The notes beneath the pieces are model-generated. The model searched no databases. It saw only the letters and a program-made list of their open reading frames with translations, and was not told the origin of the DNA. Positions 34,767 to 42,036 of a stretch of 64,000 nucleotides of DNA are shown piece by piece. The position numbers and the translations under genes were made by a program. The DNA lies in NCBI RefSeq assembly GCF_036346295.1, contig NZ_CP107819.1, positions 2,294,001 through 2,358,000 on the forward strand, in the 5' to 3' direction. The first letter of the stretch is position 1. Every line of letters starts with the position of its first letter. The stretch comes from Streptomyces sp. NBC_00536. Its GTDB lineage: Bacteria; Actinomycetota; Actinomycetes; Streptomycetales; Streptomycetaceae.

Positions 34767-35624
34767 TCAGCCCAGGGAGAGGACCACCAGGGCCACCGTC
34801 GCCGCGACCTCGGCCAGCGCGCCGAAGACGTCCCCGGTGACCCCGTCGAAGCGGAGCACGCAGCGGCGCAGCAGGAGTTCGGCGGCGCCGAGCCCGGCGA
34901 GGACGGCGACGGCGTGCTGCGCGGCGGCGGCCGGTCCCAGCGCCACGGCGGCGGCCGCGGCCGCGGCGACGGCGAGGGCGGCGACCGCGGCGGCGGTCCG
35001 TACGGGGACGGTCCCCGCGACGGCGGCGCCGAGCCCCTCGTGCCGGGCCGGGGGCACCCCGTCGCGGGAGGCCAGGGTCAGGGCGGTCCGGGCGGCGACG
35101 GCGGCGACGGCGGTGGCCAGCGCGCCGCGGGCCCAGCCGTCGGCGTAGGCCTGCGCGAGCGCGGCGGCCTGCACGAGGAGGACCAGGACGAGGGAGATGA
35201 CACCGAACGGCCCGATGTCGGACTGCTTCATGATGCGCAGCGCGGTGTCGGCGGGCTTGGCGCTGCCCAGGCCGTCGGCGGTGTCGGCCAGCCCGTCGAG
35301 GTGCAGCCCGCGGGTGAGCGCGGCGGGCACGGCCACGGTGGCGACGGCGGCCAGCAGCGGCGACGCGCCGAGGAGCAGCAGCAGGCAGCCCAGCGCGGCC
35401 GCGCACAGCCCGACGACCAGGCCGGCCAGGGGCGCGCAGGCCATCCCGGTGCGGGCGGCGGGGCGGTCCCAGCGGGTGATGCGGGCGGGCAGCACGGTGA
35501 GCGTCCCGAAGGCGAAGCGCAGGCCGTCGCGGAGCGAGGCGCGTTCGTCGGGCGGGCGCAGGGGGGAGCCCGGGAGCGGCTCGGGGAGCGGCTCGGGAGG
35601 CGGGCCGGGGAGCGGATCGTTCAC
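34767..35624 (-). CDS. cobS: Adenosylcobinamide-GDP ribazoletransferase (cobalamin synthase)
   Basis: Joins adenosylcobinamide-GDP with alpha-ribazole, the last assembly step of cobalamin, in the membrane. 285 residues: a Pro-rich N-terminal tail (PPEPLPEPLPGSP), FGTLTVLPARITRWD, GLHLDGLADTADGLGS with the conserved Asp residues, and RIMKQSDIGPFGVISLV. Five or more TM segments are rich in alanine. GTG 35624 has no ribosome-binding site, but TACCGT ends 7 nt upstream (leaderless). Other cob genes are at 39608 and 40902. Confidence 0.95.
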   Translation of the reverse strand: MNDPLPGPPPEPLPEPLPGSPLRPPDERASLRDGLRFAFGTLTVLPARITRWDRPAARTGMACAPLAGLVVGLCAAALGCLLLLLGASPLLAAVATVAVPAALTRGLHLDGLADTADGLGSAKPADTALRIMKQSDIGPFGVISLVLVLLVQAAALAQAYADGWARGALATAVAAVAARTALTLASRDGVPPARHEGLGAAVAGTVPVRTAAAVAALAVAAAAAAAVALGPAAAAQHAVAVLAGLGAAELLLRRCVLRFDGVTGDVFGALAEVAATVALVVLSLG

Positions 35625-35631
35625 CGCGGGA

Positions 35632-35637
35632 ACGGTA
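35632..35637 (-). promoter_or_regulatory. Candidate leaderless -10 box (TACCGT) of cobS
   Basis: TACCGT on the minus strand ends 7 nt before the GTG at 35624. Confidence 0.4.
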
Positions 35638-35693
35638 CCCGCTCGCCGCTGACGGTAAATTACCCATTACATGCCAAATGGGGAGCTGGTGTC

Positions 35694-36434
35694 ATGGGTC
35701 ACTGGTGGTACCGGAACATCGTGGAACCGGGGAAGCTCCCGCTGCTCCTCGCCCTGCTCTCGTTCGTGGCGTCCTTCCTGGTCACGCGGACGATCACGCG
35801 GCTGATCCGGGCCGGCCGGGGACCGTTCAAGAACATCACCCCGGGCGGCCTGCACGTCCACCACGTGGTGCCGGGCGTGGTGCTGACGATCATCGGCGGC
35901 TTCGGTGCGGTGGGCAGCGGCCGGCACAGCGTGGGGGCACTGATCTCGGCGGTGCTCTTCGGGCTGGGCGCGGGTCTGGTGCTGGACGAGTTCGCGCTGG
36001 TCCTGCACCTGGACGACGTGTACTGGAGCGAGCAGGGCCGCAAGAGCGTGGAGATCGTGGTGCTGACGGCGGCGCTGGTGGCGCTGGTGCTCGGCGGGTT
36101 CCTGCCGTTCGGGGTCAGCGAACTGACCGCCACCGAGCGGCACAACCGGGGGCTGGTCGTGATGAACACGGCCACGAACTTCTTCCTGGCCCTGATCGCC
36201 CTGTGGAAGGGGAAACCGCGCACCGCGCTGCTGGGGACGGTGATCCCGTTCGTGGCGCTGATCGGTGCGATCCGCCTGGCCCGGCCCGATTCGCCGTACG
36301 CGCGGCGGTTCTACACGAAACGCCCGCGGGCCCGGGCGAAGGCCGGGCTGCGGGCGTTCCATCACGACCGGCGCTGGGCGGCGCCGCGCCGCCGGTTCGA
36401 GAACTTCATCGGCGGGACCCCGGACAAGCACTGA
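35694..36434 (+). CDS. Integral membrane protein of unknown function
   Basis: 246 residues from ATG 35694 (GGGGAG upstream). N-terminus MGHWWYRNIVEPGKLPLLLA; about five TM segments (LLALLSFVASFLVTRTITRL, VVPGVVLTIIGGFGAVGS, ALISAVLFGLGAGLVLDEFA, IVVLTAALVALVLGGFLPFG and ALLGTVIPFVALIGAIRLA). The His-rich GGLHVHHVVPG and the acidic LVLDEFALVLHLDDVYW may bind metal. The basic C-terminus (YTKRPRARAKAGLRAFHHDR) faces the cytosol. Family conserved in actinobacteria as I recall, function unknown. Confidence 0.8.
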   Translation: MGHWWYRNIVEPGKLPLLLALLSFVASFLVTRTITRLIRAGRGPFKNITPGGLHVHHVVPGVVLTIIGGFGAVGSGRHSVGALISAVLFGLGAGLVLDEFALVLHLDDVYWSEQGRKSVEIVVLTAALVALVLGGFLPFGVSELTATERHNRGLVVMNTATNFFLALIALWKGKPRTALLGTVIPFVALIGAIRLARPDSPYARRFYTKRPRARAKAGLRAFHHDRRWAAPRRRFENFIGGTPDKH

Positions 36435-36454
36435 GGCCCGCCCCGGCGGCGGCT

Positions 36455-36733
36455 CTAGCCCGGGATCAGGCCGTCGTCGCTGAGCATCTCCCGGACCTCG
36501 TCCAGCGTCGCGTCCGGCGCGGGCAGGATCAGCTCTGAGGGCTCCAGCTCGTCGTCCAGGAGCGGGCTGCCCAGACGGCGTACGGCGTCGAGGAGGCCGC
36601 CCAGCGTCCGCCGGAAGCCTTCCTCGTCACCCGCTTCCATCTCTTCGAGCAGCTCGTCGTCCAGCACGTTCAGCTCCGTGACGTGCTTGTCGTCGAGCCT
36701 GACCTGGCCTTCCCCCATGATGCGGACAATCAT
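36455..36733 (-). CDS. pspAA: PspA-associated protein PspAA
   Basis: 92 residues, MIVRIMGEGQVRLDDKHVTE..., ending in a short acidic helix (LDEVREMLSDDGLIPG). This is the small partner found next to pspA in actinobacteria and archaea. The gene begins 13 bp after pspA, so the two form an operon. Presumably modulates PspA's action on the membrane; mechanism unknown. Confidence 0.88.
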   Translation of the reverse strand: MIVRIMGEGQVRLDDKHVTELNVLDDELLEEMEAGDEEGFRRTLGGLLDAVRRLGSPLLDDELEPSELILPAPDATLDEVREMLSDDGLIPG

Positions 36734-36746
36734 GACGGGCCCCGTT

Positions 36747-37541
36747 CTACTGCTTGTCGAAGCGGTGCTGGGTCTGCGGCTGCTGGGCGCCGCCCGCGCC
36801 GCCGCCCTCGATGGCCTGCTGCTGCGCGGAGGGGCCGCCGGCCAGTTCCTGCTTCATCCGGGCCAGCTCCAGCTCCACGTCCGTACCGCCCGAGAGGCGG
36901 TCCAGTTCGAGCTGGATGTCGTCCTTGGAGCCGAGGCCGCTCTGGTCGTCCAGGGCGCCCGAGGCGAGCAGCTCGTCGATCGCGCCCGCGCGGGCCTGGA
37001 GCTGGGCGGTCTTGTCCTCGGCCCGCTGGATGGCGAGGCCGACGTCGCTCATCTCCTCCGAGATGCCGGAGAAGGACTCCGCGATCCGGGTCTGCGCCTG
37101 GGCCGCGGTGTAGGTGGCCTTGATGGTCTCCTTCTTGGTGCGGAAGGCGTCCACCTTGGCCTGGAGGCGCTGCGCCGCGAGGGTCAGCTTCTCCTCCTCG
37201 CCCTGGAGGGTCTGGTGCTGCACTTCGAGGTCACTGACCTGCTGCTGGAGCGAGGCGCGGCGGGACAGGGCCTCGCGGGCCAGGTCCTCACGGCCGAGCG
37301 CGAGGGCCTTGCGGCCCTGGTCCTCCAGCTTGGCGGACTGGCCCTGGAGCTGGTTGAGCTGGAGCTCCAGGCGCTTGCGGGAGGTCGCGACGTCGGCGAC
37401 CCCGCGGCGGACCTTCTGCAGCAGTTCGAGCTGCTTCTGGTACGAGTAGTCGAGGGTCTCGCGCGGGTCCTCGGCCTTGTCAAGGGCCTTGTTCGCCTTC
37501 GCGCGGAAGATCATCCCCATACGCTTCATGACACCGCTCAT
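36747..37541 (-). CDS. pspA: PspA/IM30-family membrane-stress protein
   Basis: ESCRT-III-like membrane-stabilising protein, 264 residues from ATG 37541. MSGVMKRMGMIFRAKANKAL is the amphipathic N-terminal helix, followed by the long helical hairpin (DYSYQKQLELLQKVRRGVAD, then EEEKLTLAAQRLQAKVDAFR) and a flexible Gly/Gln-rich tail. The longer frame to 37799 adds non-family sequence and is rejected. Operon with pspAA. No sigma-54 (pspF-type) promoter was recognised, consistent with actinobacteria. Confidence 0.93.
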   Translation of the reverse strand: MSGVMKRMGMIFRAKANKALDKAEDPRETLDYSYQKQLELLQKVRRGVADVATSRKRLELQLNQLQGQSAKLEDQGRKALALGREDLAREALSRRASLQQQVSDLEVQHQTLQGEEEKLTLAAQRLQAKVDAFRTKKETIKATYTAAQAQTRIAESFSGISEEMSDVGLAIQRAEDKTAQLQARAGAIDELLASGALDDQSGLGSKDDIQLELDRLSGGTDVELELARMKQELAGGPSAQQQAIEGGGAGGAQQPQTQHRFDKQ

Positions 37542-37800
37542 GGGCTTCGCGCGCCCCCTTCTGAAGGACTTCGGCTCGTGGTCACCTACAGAACCCACAG
37601 TACGGGCCCTGTCTCTATTACCGCACTGTTCGCGGACGGATGTGCTCCTCCTCCAGGACGACCTCGGCTCCGCCCCGTCACGCTGGAGGAGTAGTGGACC
37701 CCCTGGGAGGCGGGCGCGGCGGGCGGACCCGTCACCGGTAAAGACGCCCGCCGTTGCGGGATCGTTCCCCGCCGAGGTGGGGGCCGTGCCCGCGAGCACG

Positions 37801-37806
37801 TAGGGT
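37801..37806 (+). promoter_or_regulatory. Candidate leaderless -10 box (TAGGGT)
   Basis: TAGGGT ends 7 nt before the GTG at 37814; no ribosome-binding site. Confidence 0.45.
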
Positions 37807-37813
37807 TGGTTTC

Positions 37814-38413
37814 GTGTTTGGTAGCCGCTCCTCCAAGGAAGAGAAGGCCGCCGCCGCCGACAAGGTGGGCGCCGACCTCTCGCAGACCCGTGACCCGCAG
37901 GCCCCGAAGGGCCGCCCGACGCCGAAGCGTGCTGTGGCCCAGTCGCAGCGCAAGGCCGTGGTGGCCTCGACCGGCAATCGCAAGGAGGATGCCAAGCGCG
38001 CCCGTGAACGCCGCCGGACCGAGATGGCCAAGCAGCGCGAGGCCCTCGCCAGTGGCGACGAGCGCTATCTGCCCAACCGCGACAAGGGCCCGGTGCGCAG
38101 GTTCGCCCGTGACTTCGTGGACTCCCGCTTCTCCGTCGCCGAGATGTTCCTGCCGCTCGCAGTGATCATCCTGGTGCTGAGCATGGTCCGGGTCCCCTCG
38201 ATCCAGAACATCGCCCTGCTCCTGTGGCTCGGTGTGATCGTGCTGATCATCATCGACTCCATCGGCCTGTTCATCCGCCTGCGCAAGGCGCTGAACACCC
38301 GCTTCCCGGACGAGCCGAAGCGCGGCGCCGTCGCCTACGGCCTGATGCGCACCCTCCAGATGCGCCGGCTGCGCCTGCCGAAGCCGCAGGTCAAGCGCGG
38401 GGAACGGCCCTGA
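37814..38413 (+). CDS. DUF3043 membrane protein
   Basis: 199 residues. The basic, Lys/Arg-rich N-terminal half (RRTEMAKQREALASGDERYL) precedes LPNRDKGPVRRFARDFVDSR, the DUF3043 signature, and two TM helices (EMFLPLAVIILVLSMVRV and IALLLWLGVIVLIIIDSIGL). GTG 37814 appears leaderless. The stop overlaps the presumed CTG start of the methyltransferase by four bases. Function unknown. Confidence 0.85.
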   Translation: MFGSRSSKEEKAAAADKVGADLSQTRDPQAPKGRPTPKRAVAQSQRKAVVASTGNRKEDAKRARERRRTEMAKQREALASGDERYLPNRDKGPVRRFARDFVDSRFSVAEMFLPLAVIILVLSMVRVPSIQNIALLLWLGVIVLIIIDSIGLFIRLRKALNTRFPDEPKRGAVAYGLMRTLQMRRLRLPKPQVKRGERP

Positions 38414-39222
38414 CCGGAGCGTCGCCCGCGGCCGCGGACGACGGCTTCGCGGGCGGTGCCCGACGGTGGCTGGAGGGCCTGGGCGGACTGCGCAACGCCG
38501 TCCGCCAGGAACTCGTGGGCCGCCAGGTCGACGAGCAGATCGCGCACCGCTTCCCGGTCGGGCAGCGGCTGCGCGTCCTCGACGTCGGCATGGGCCAGGG
38601 CACCCAGGCCCTGCGCCTGGCCCGGGCCGGGCACATGGTGACCGGCCTGGAGCAGGACCCCGGCATGCTCGCCGTGGCCCAGGAGGCGCTCGCCGCCGAA
38701 CCGGCCGGGATCCGCGACCGGGTCCGGCTGATGGAGGGCGACGGCCGGGAGACCGGCGCGCACTTCCTGCCCGGCAGCTTCGACGTGGTGCTCTGCCACG
38801 GCGTGCTGATGTACGTACCGGAGCCGGACGGCATGCTCGCCGGGCTGGCCCGGATGCTGGCGCACGGCGGGCTGCTGTCCCTGCTCGTGCGCAACGGCGA
38901 CGCCCTCGCGATGCGCCCCGCGCTCACCGGTGACTGGACGACCGCGCTGGCCGCCTTCGACACGGTGGGCTACACGAACCGGCTGGGCCTGGACGTGCGG
39001 GCCGACCGGCTGGGCACGCTGACCGCGACCCTGTCCGGCATCGGCGCGCCGCTGCAGGCCTGGTACGGCGTACGGGTCTTCACCGACGGCAGCGAGACGG
39101 ACGGGGCGGCCCTGCCCGAGGACGGACTGGAACTGCTGCTCGCGGCCGAGGACCGGGCCGGGCGCACCGACCCCTACCGCGGGGTCGCGGCGCTGCTGCA
39201 CCTGTGCGGGGTCCGCGGCTGA
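38410..39222 (+). CDS. Class I SAM-dependent methyltransferase, probable CTG start
   Basis: 270 residues. SAM-binding motif I is LRVLDVGMGQGTQALRLA, motif II VTGLEQDPGMLAVAQ, and post-motif FDVVLCHGVLMYVPEPDGML. Substrate unknown; the closest general type is the SmtA-like cytosolic methyltransferase group. There is no ATG, GTG or TTG in frame between 38224 and 38515. CTG at 38410 has GGGGAA 7 nt upstream and overlaps the previous stop (CTGA), so it is the likely start; GTG 38515 would remove a conserved helix. Translationally coupled to the DUF3043 gene. Confidence 0.8.
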   Translation: MTGASPAAADDGFAGGARRWLEGLGGLRNAVRQELVGRQVDEQIAHRFPVGQRLRVLDVGMGQGTQALRLARAGHMVTGLEQDPGMLAVAQEALAAEPAGIRDRVRLMEGDGRETGAHFLPGSFDVVLCHGVLMYVPEPDGMLAGLARMLAHGGLLSLLVRNGDALAMRPALTGDWTTALAAFDTVGYTNRLGLDVRADRLGTLTATLSGIGAPLQAWYGVRVFTDGSETDGAALPEDGLELLLAAEDRAGRTDPYRGVAALLHLCGVRG

Positions 39223-39227
39223 ACCCA

Positions 39228-39253
39228 CGGTCCGGGGGCGGGCCCCCGGACCG
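39228..39253. terminator. Bidirectional terminator
   Basis: Arms CGGTCCGGGGGC and GCCCCCGGACCG (12 bp) separated by two bases, between convergent genes. Confidence 0.75.
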
Positions 39254-39266
39254 GTCCGGCCGGACC

Positions 39267-39479
39267 TCAGGCGTTCAGGGCCTCGCGCAGGCTCATCGTG
39301 TACAGCTCGGTGCCGCCGTCGTCGGACAGCTTCACCTGCTCCGTACCGCCTTCGAGCAGTTCCTTCCAGTACTCACCGATCCAGGACTCCGCGTCGCCCT
39401 GCGTGGTGAACTCCTCCGGCGTCACCGCCGGGGTCGACTCGCTGCCATCGGCCGTCTCGAACCGCCACGTCCACGCCAT
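39267..39479 (-). CDS. Small conserved acidic protein
   Basis: 70 residues: MAWTWRFETADGSESTPAV, then AESWIGEYWKELLEGGTEQV and a C-terminal LYTMSLREALNA. Acidic, soluble, Trp-rich; a beta strand pair and one helix are likely. ATG 39479 follows GGAGGCGGAC. I recall close relatives throughout Streptomyces but no function. Confidence 0.7.
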   Translation of the reverse strand: MAWTWRFETADGSESTPAVTPEEFTTQGDAESWIGEYWKELLEGGTEQVKLSDDGGTELYTMSLREALNA

Positions 39480-39607
39480 GTCCGCCTCCGTTGCTCGCCC
39501 GGCACCCGTCCGGTACGTGTCCGGGTACTCCCCGTGAATCTGCCCAGAGACTACGACTTGCCCTGGCCGGGCGCGCACCACTCCCGCGGACGCGGGAGGA
39601 TCATCCC

Positions 39608-40816
39608 GTGGAACTGACTCTGCTGGGCACCGGCACACCCGAAGGACTGCCCCGCCCCGGCTGTCCCTGTGCGGCCTGCGCCGTCTCCGTGGGCACCCGG
39701 GCGCGGGCCGCGACCGCCGTTCTCGTGGACGGGGCGCTGCTGCTCGATCTCACCCCCGGGGCCGTGCTGGCCGCCGCCCGGGCCGGGCATTCCCTGGGCG
39801 GGGTCCGCCAGGTGCTGCTGAGCCACCCGCACGACGGGCCCGCCGTGGAGCTGCCGCCGGGACTGCCCGCCGCGGGGCGGGTGCCGGACGGGCAGCGGCT
39901 GTCGGTGATCAGCGGGCACCGGGTGCGGGCGGTGGCGATGGACGCGCCGGGCACCGGGTACGAGGTGACCGGGCCCGACGGTGACCGGCTGCTGTACCTG
40001 CCGCCCGGCGGGGCGCCCGCCGGGACGAACGGGGTGGCGGAGCAGCCGTACGACATGGTCCTGCTGGACGTGCTGGGGCGGCCCGAGGCACTGGCCCGGC
40101 TGCGGGCGAGCGGCGCGGTCGGCCCGGCCACCGATGTGATCGCCGTCCACCTCGACCACGACGTGCCGCCCGGCCGCGAGCTGGAGCGCCGCAGCGCGGC
40201 CGCCGGAGCGCGCGTGGTGGCGGACGGGACCACGCTGACCGTCGGCGCCTACCACGCGGCGCCGGACCTGCCGCGGCGCACCCTGGTGCTGGGCGGAGCC
40301 CGGTCCGGGAAGTCGCTGGAGGCGGAGCGGCGGCTGGCCGCCTTCCCCGAGGTGCTCTACGTCGCCACGAGCGGCACCCGTGACGGCGACCCGGAATGGG
40401 CGGCGCGGGTCGGGCTGCACCGGGAGCGGCGGCCGGGCAGCTGGCAGACCGTGGAGACCTGCGAACTGGTGGAGCTGCTGGAGGGCGGCGCGCGGGAGCC
40501 GGCGCTGCTCATCGACTGTCTGGCGCTGTGGCTCACGGACGCGATGGACCGGGCCGGTGCCTGGGACGACGACACGTGGGCGGGCCGCGGCCAGAAGGAG
40601 CTGCGCGCGCGCACGGCGGCGCTGGTGGCGGCCGTACGGTCCACCAGGCGCCGGGTGGTGCTGGTCAGCAACGAGGTCGGGGCCGGGATCGTCCCGGCGA
40701 CGGCGTCGGGGCGGCGGTTCCGGGACGAGCTGGGCCGGCTGAACGCGGCGGTGGCGGCGGAGTGCGAACACGTCCTGCTGGTGGTGTCGGGCCAGCCGGT
40801 GGTCCTCAAGGACTGA
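39608..40816 (+). CDS. cobU: Degenerate metallo-beta-lactamase domain fused to CobU (adenosylcobinamide kinase/guanylyltransferase)
   Basis: 402 residues from GTG 39608 (GGGAGGA upstream). C-terminal part (about 222-402) is CobU: P-loop GGARSGKS at 229-236, EVLYVATSGTRDGDPEWAAR, LIDCLALWLTDAM and NEVGAGIVPATASGRRFRDE. It phosphorylates adenosylcobinamide and adds GMP. The N-terminal ~215 residues resemble PhnP-type metallo-beta-lactamases (LLGTGTPEGLPRPGCPCAAC), but the metal motif HxHxDH is reduced to HPHDGP (73-78), so hydrolysis is unlikely. cobT follows 85 bp downstream. Confidence 0.9.
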   Translation: MELTLLGTGTPEGLPRPGCPCAACAVSVGTRARAATAVLVDGALLLDLTPGAVLAAARAGHSLGGVRQVLLSHPHDGPAVELPPGLPAAGRVPDGQRLSVISGHRVRAVAMDAPGTGYEVTGPDGDRLLYLPPGGAPAGTNGVAEQPYDMVLLDVLGRPEALARLRASGAVGPATDVIAVHLDHDVPPGRELERRSAAAGARVVADGTTLTVGAYHAAPDLPRRTLVLGGARSGKSLEAERRLAAFPEVLYVATSGTRDGDPEWAARVGLHRERRPGSWQTVETCELVELLEGGAREPALLIDCLALWLTDAMDRAGAWDDDTWAGRGQKELRARTAALVAAVRSTRRRVVLVSNEVGAGIVPATASGRRFRDELGRLNAAVAAECEHVLLVVSGQPVVLKD

Positions 40817-40865
40817 CGATCCGCCAGGGCGCCGGACCGCGCCCCGCGGGCCCCGCGGGCGGGGC

Positions 40866-40894
40866 ATGAACCGGCGTGCGGGCACGGGTACTCT
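40866..40894 (+). promoter_or_regulatory. Candidate leaderless promoter of cobT
   Basis: ATGAAC (40866-40871), 17-bp spacer and TACTCT (40889-40894), ending 7 nt before the ATG at 40902. Confidence 0.4.
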
Positions 40895-40901
40895 TCGGCA
40901 G

Positions 40902-41975
40902 ATGACCACGCTGAATCTCGACGACTTCTCCGATCTGATCGAGCGCCCCGACGGGGGCGTCCGGCGTGACGCCGAGGAGCGCCGCGAGCGGCTGGCGGTG
41001 CCCGCCGGGGCGCTCGGGCGGCTCGACGAGCTGGCCGAGTGGCTGGCGGCCGCGCAGGGCTCCGTACCGGTCCGCCCGGTCGAGCGGCCGCGCGTCGTGC
41101 TGTTCGCGGCCGACCACGGGATCGCGGCTCAGGGCGTCTCCGCCCGGCCCGCGGGCAGCGCCCACCTGCTGGTGCGGTCCGTGCTCGACGGCACGAGCCC
41201 GGTGTCGATCCTGGCCGCCCGCTTCGGCGCGGGGCTGCGGGTCGTCGACGCGGGCCTGGACTGCGATCCGGCCCTGCTGCCGGAGGACGTGGTCAAGCAC
41301 CGGGTCCGCCGGGGCAGCGGCCGCATCGACACCGAGGACGCGATGACGGTCGAGGAGGCCCGGGACGCCATCCGCCTCGGCATCGCGATCGCCGACGAGG
41401 AGGCCGACTCCGGTACGGACCTCGTCGTCCTGGGAGACATCAGCGTCGGCGGGACCACCGTCGCCGCCACCCTCGTCGCCGCGCTGTGCGGCACGGACGC
41501 CTCCGTGGTCACCGGGCGCGGCGGCGCGCCCATCGACGACCTGACCTGGATGCGCAAGTGCGCCGCGATCCGTGACGCGCTGCGCCGCGCCCGCCCGGTC
41601 CTCGGGGACCAGGTGGCGCTGCTGGCGGCGGTCGGCGGGGCGGACGTCGCCGCGATGACCGGCTTCCTGCTCCAGTGCGCGGTGCGCCGTACGCCGGTGA
41701 TCCTCGACGGGATCGTCTCGGCGGCCTGCGGTCTGGTGGCCCAGCGGGCCGCCTTCCGGGCCCCGGACTGGTGGCTGGCGGGCCAGGCGAGCGGCGAGCC
41801 GGGCCAGGCCAAGGCACTGGACCGGATGGCACTCAACCCGGTGCTCGACCACGGCGTCACAGTGGGAGAAGGAACCGGGGCGTTGCTCGCCCTCCCCCTG
41901 GTCCAGGCGGCCGCCGCGCTCGCGGCGGACCTCCCGGAGCGGACGGCCGAACCGGCCGGACCGTCGCCGGAGTAG
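40902..41975 (+). CDS. cobT: Nicotinate-nucleotide-dimethylbenzimidazole phosphoribosyltransferase
   Basis: Makes alpha-ribazole phosphate for the lower ligand of cobalamin. 357 residues: VPAGALGRLDELAEWLA, VVLFAADHGIAAQGVSA, LGDISVGGTTVAATLVAAL, VTGRGGAPIDD and ALNPVLDHGVTVGEGTGALL are all CobT signatures, including the catalytic Glu near the C-terminus (VGEGTGA). Acts with the CobU fusion upstream and cobS at 34767. Confidence 0.96.
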   Translation: MTTLNLDDFSDLIERPDGGVRRDAEERRERLAVPAGALGRLDELAEWLAAAQGSVPVRPVERPRVVLFAADHGIAAQGVSARPAGSAHLLVRSVLDGTSPVSILAARFGAGLRVVDAGLDCDPALLPEDVVKHRVRRGSGRIDTEDAMTVEEARDAIRLGIAIADEEADSGTDLVVLGDISVGGTTVAATLVAALCGTDASVVTGRGGAPIDDLTWMRKCAAIRDALRRARPVLGDQVALLAAVGGADVAAMTGFLLQCAVRRTPVILDGIVSAACGLVAQRAAFRAPDWWLAGQASGEPGQAKALDRMALNPVLDHGVTVGEGTGALLALPLVQAAAALAADLPERTAEPAGPSPE

Positions 41976-42022
41976 TGGTTCAGCCCGGGGTCTTCCGGCT
42001 CTCCGGGGGAAGGCGGGCCCCA

Positions 42023-42028
42023 TATCAT
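42023..42028 (+). promoter_or_regulatory. Candidate leaderless -10 box (TATCAT)
   Basis: TATCAT ends 8 nt before the ATG at 42037. Confidence 0.35.
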
Positions 42029-42036
42029 CGCTTTCC

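Noticed and set aside
34020..35693. Long upstream extension of the membrane protein at 35694
   Set aside because: Extension is antisense to the response regulator and cobS; ATG 35694 has its own ribosome-binding site and matches the family start.
37542..37813. Sigma-54/PspF-type promoter before pspA
   Set aside because: No GG-N10-GC -24/-12 element; actinobacteria lack sigma-54.
34700..41000. Cobalamin riboswitch near cobS, cobU or cobT
   Set aside because: No B12-box-like GCCACTG element or long leader; the cobS and cobT starts look leaderless.
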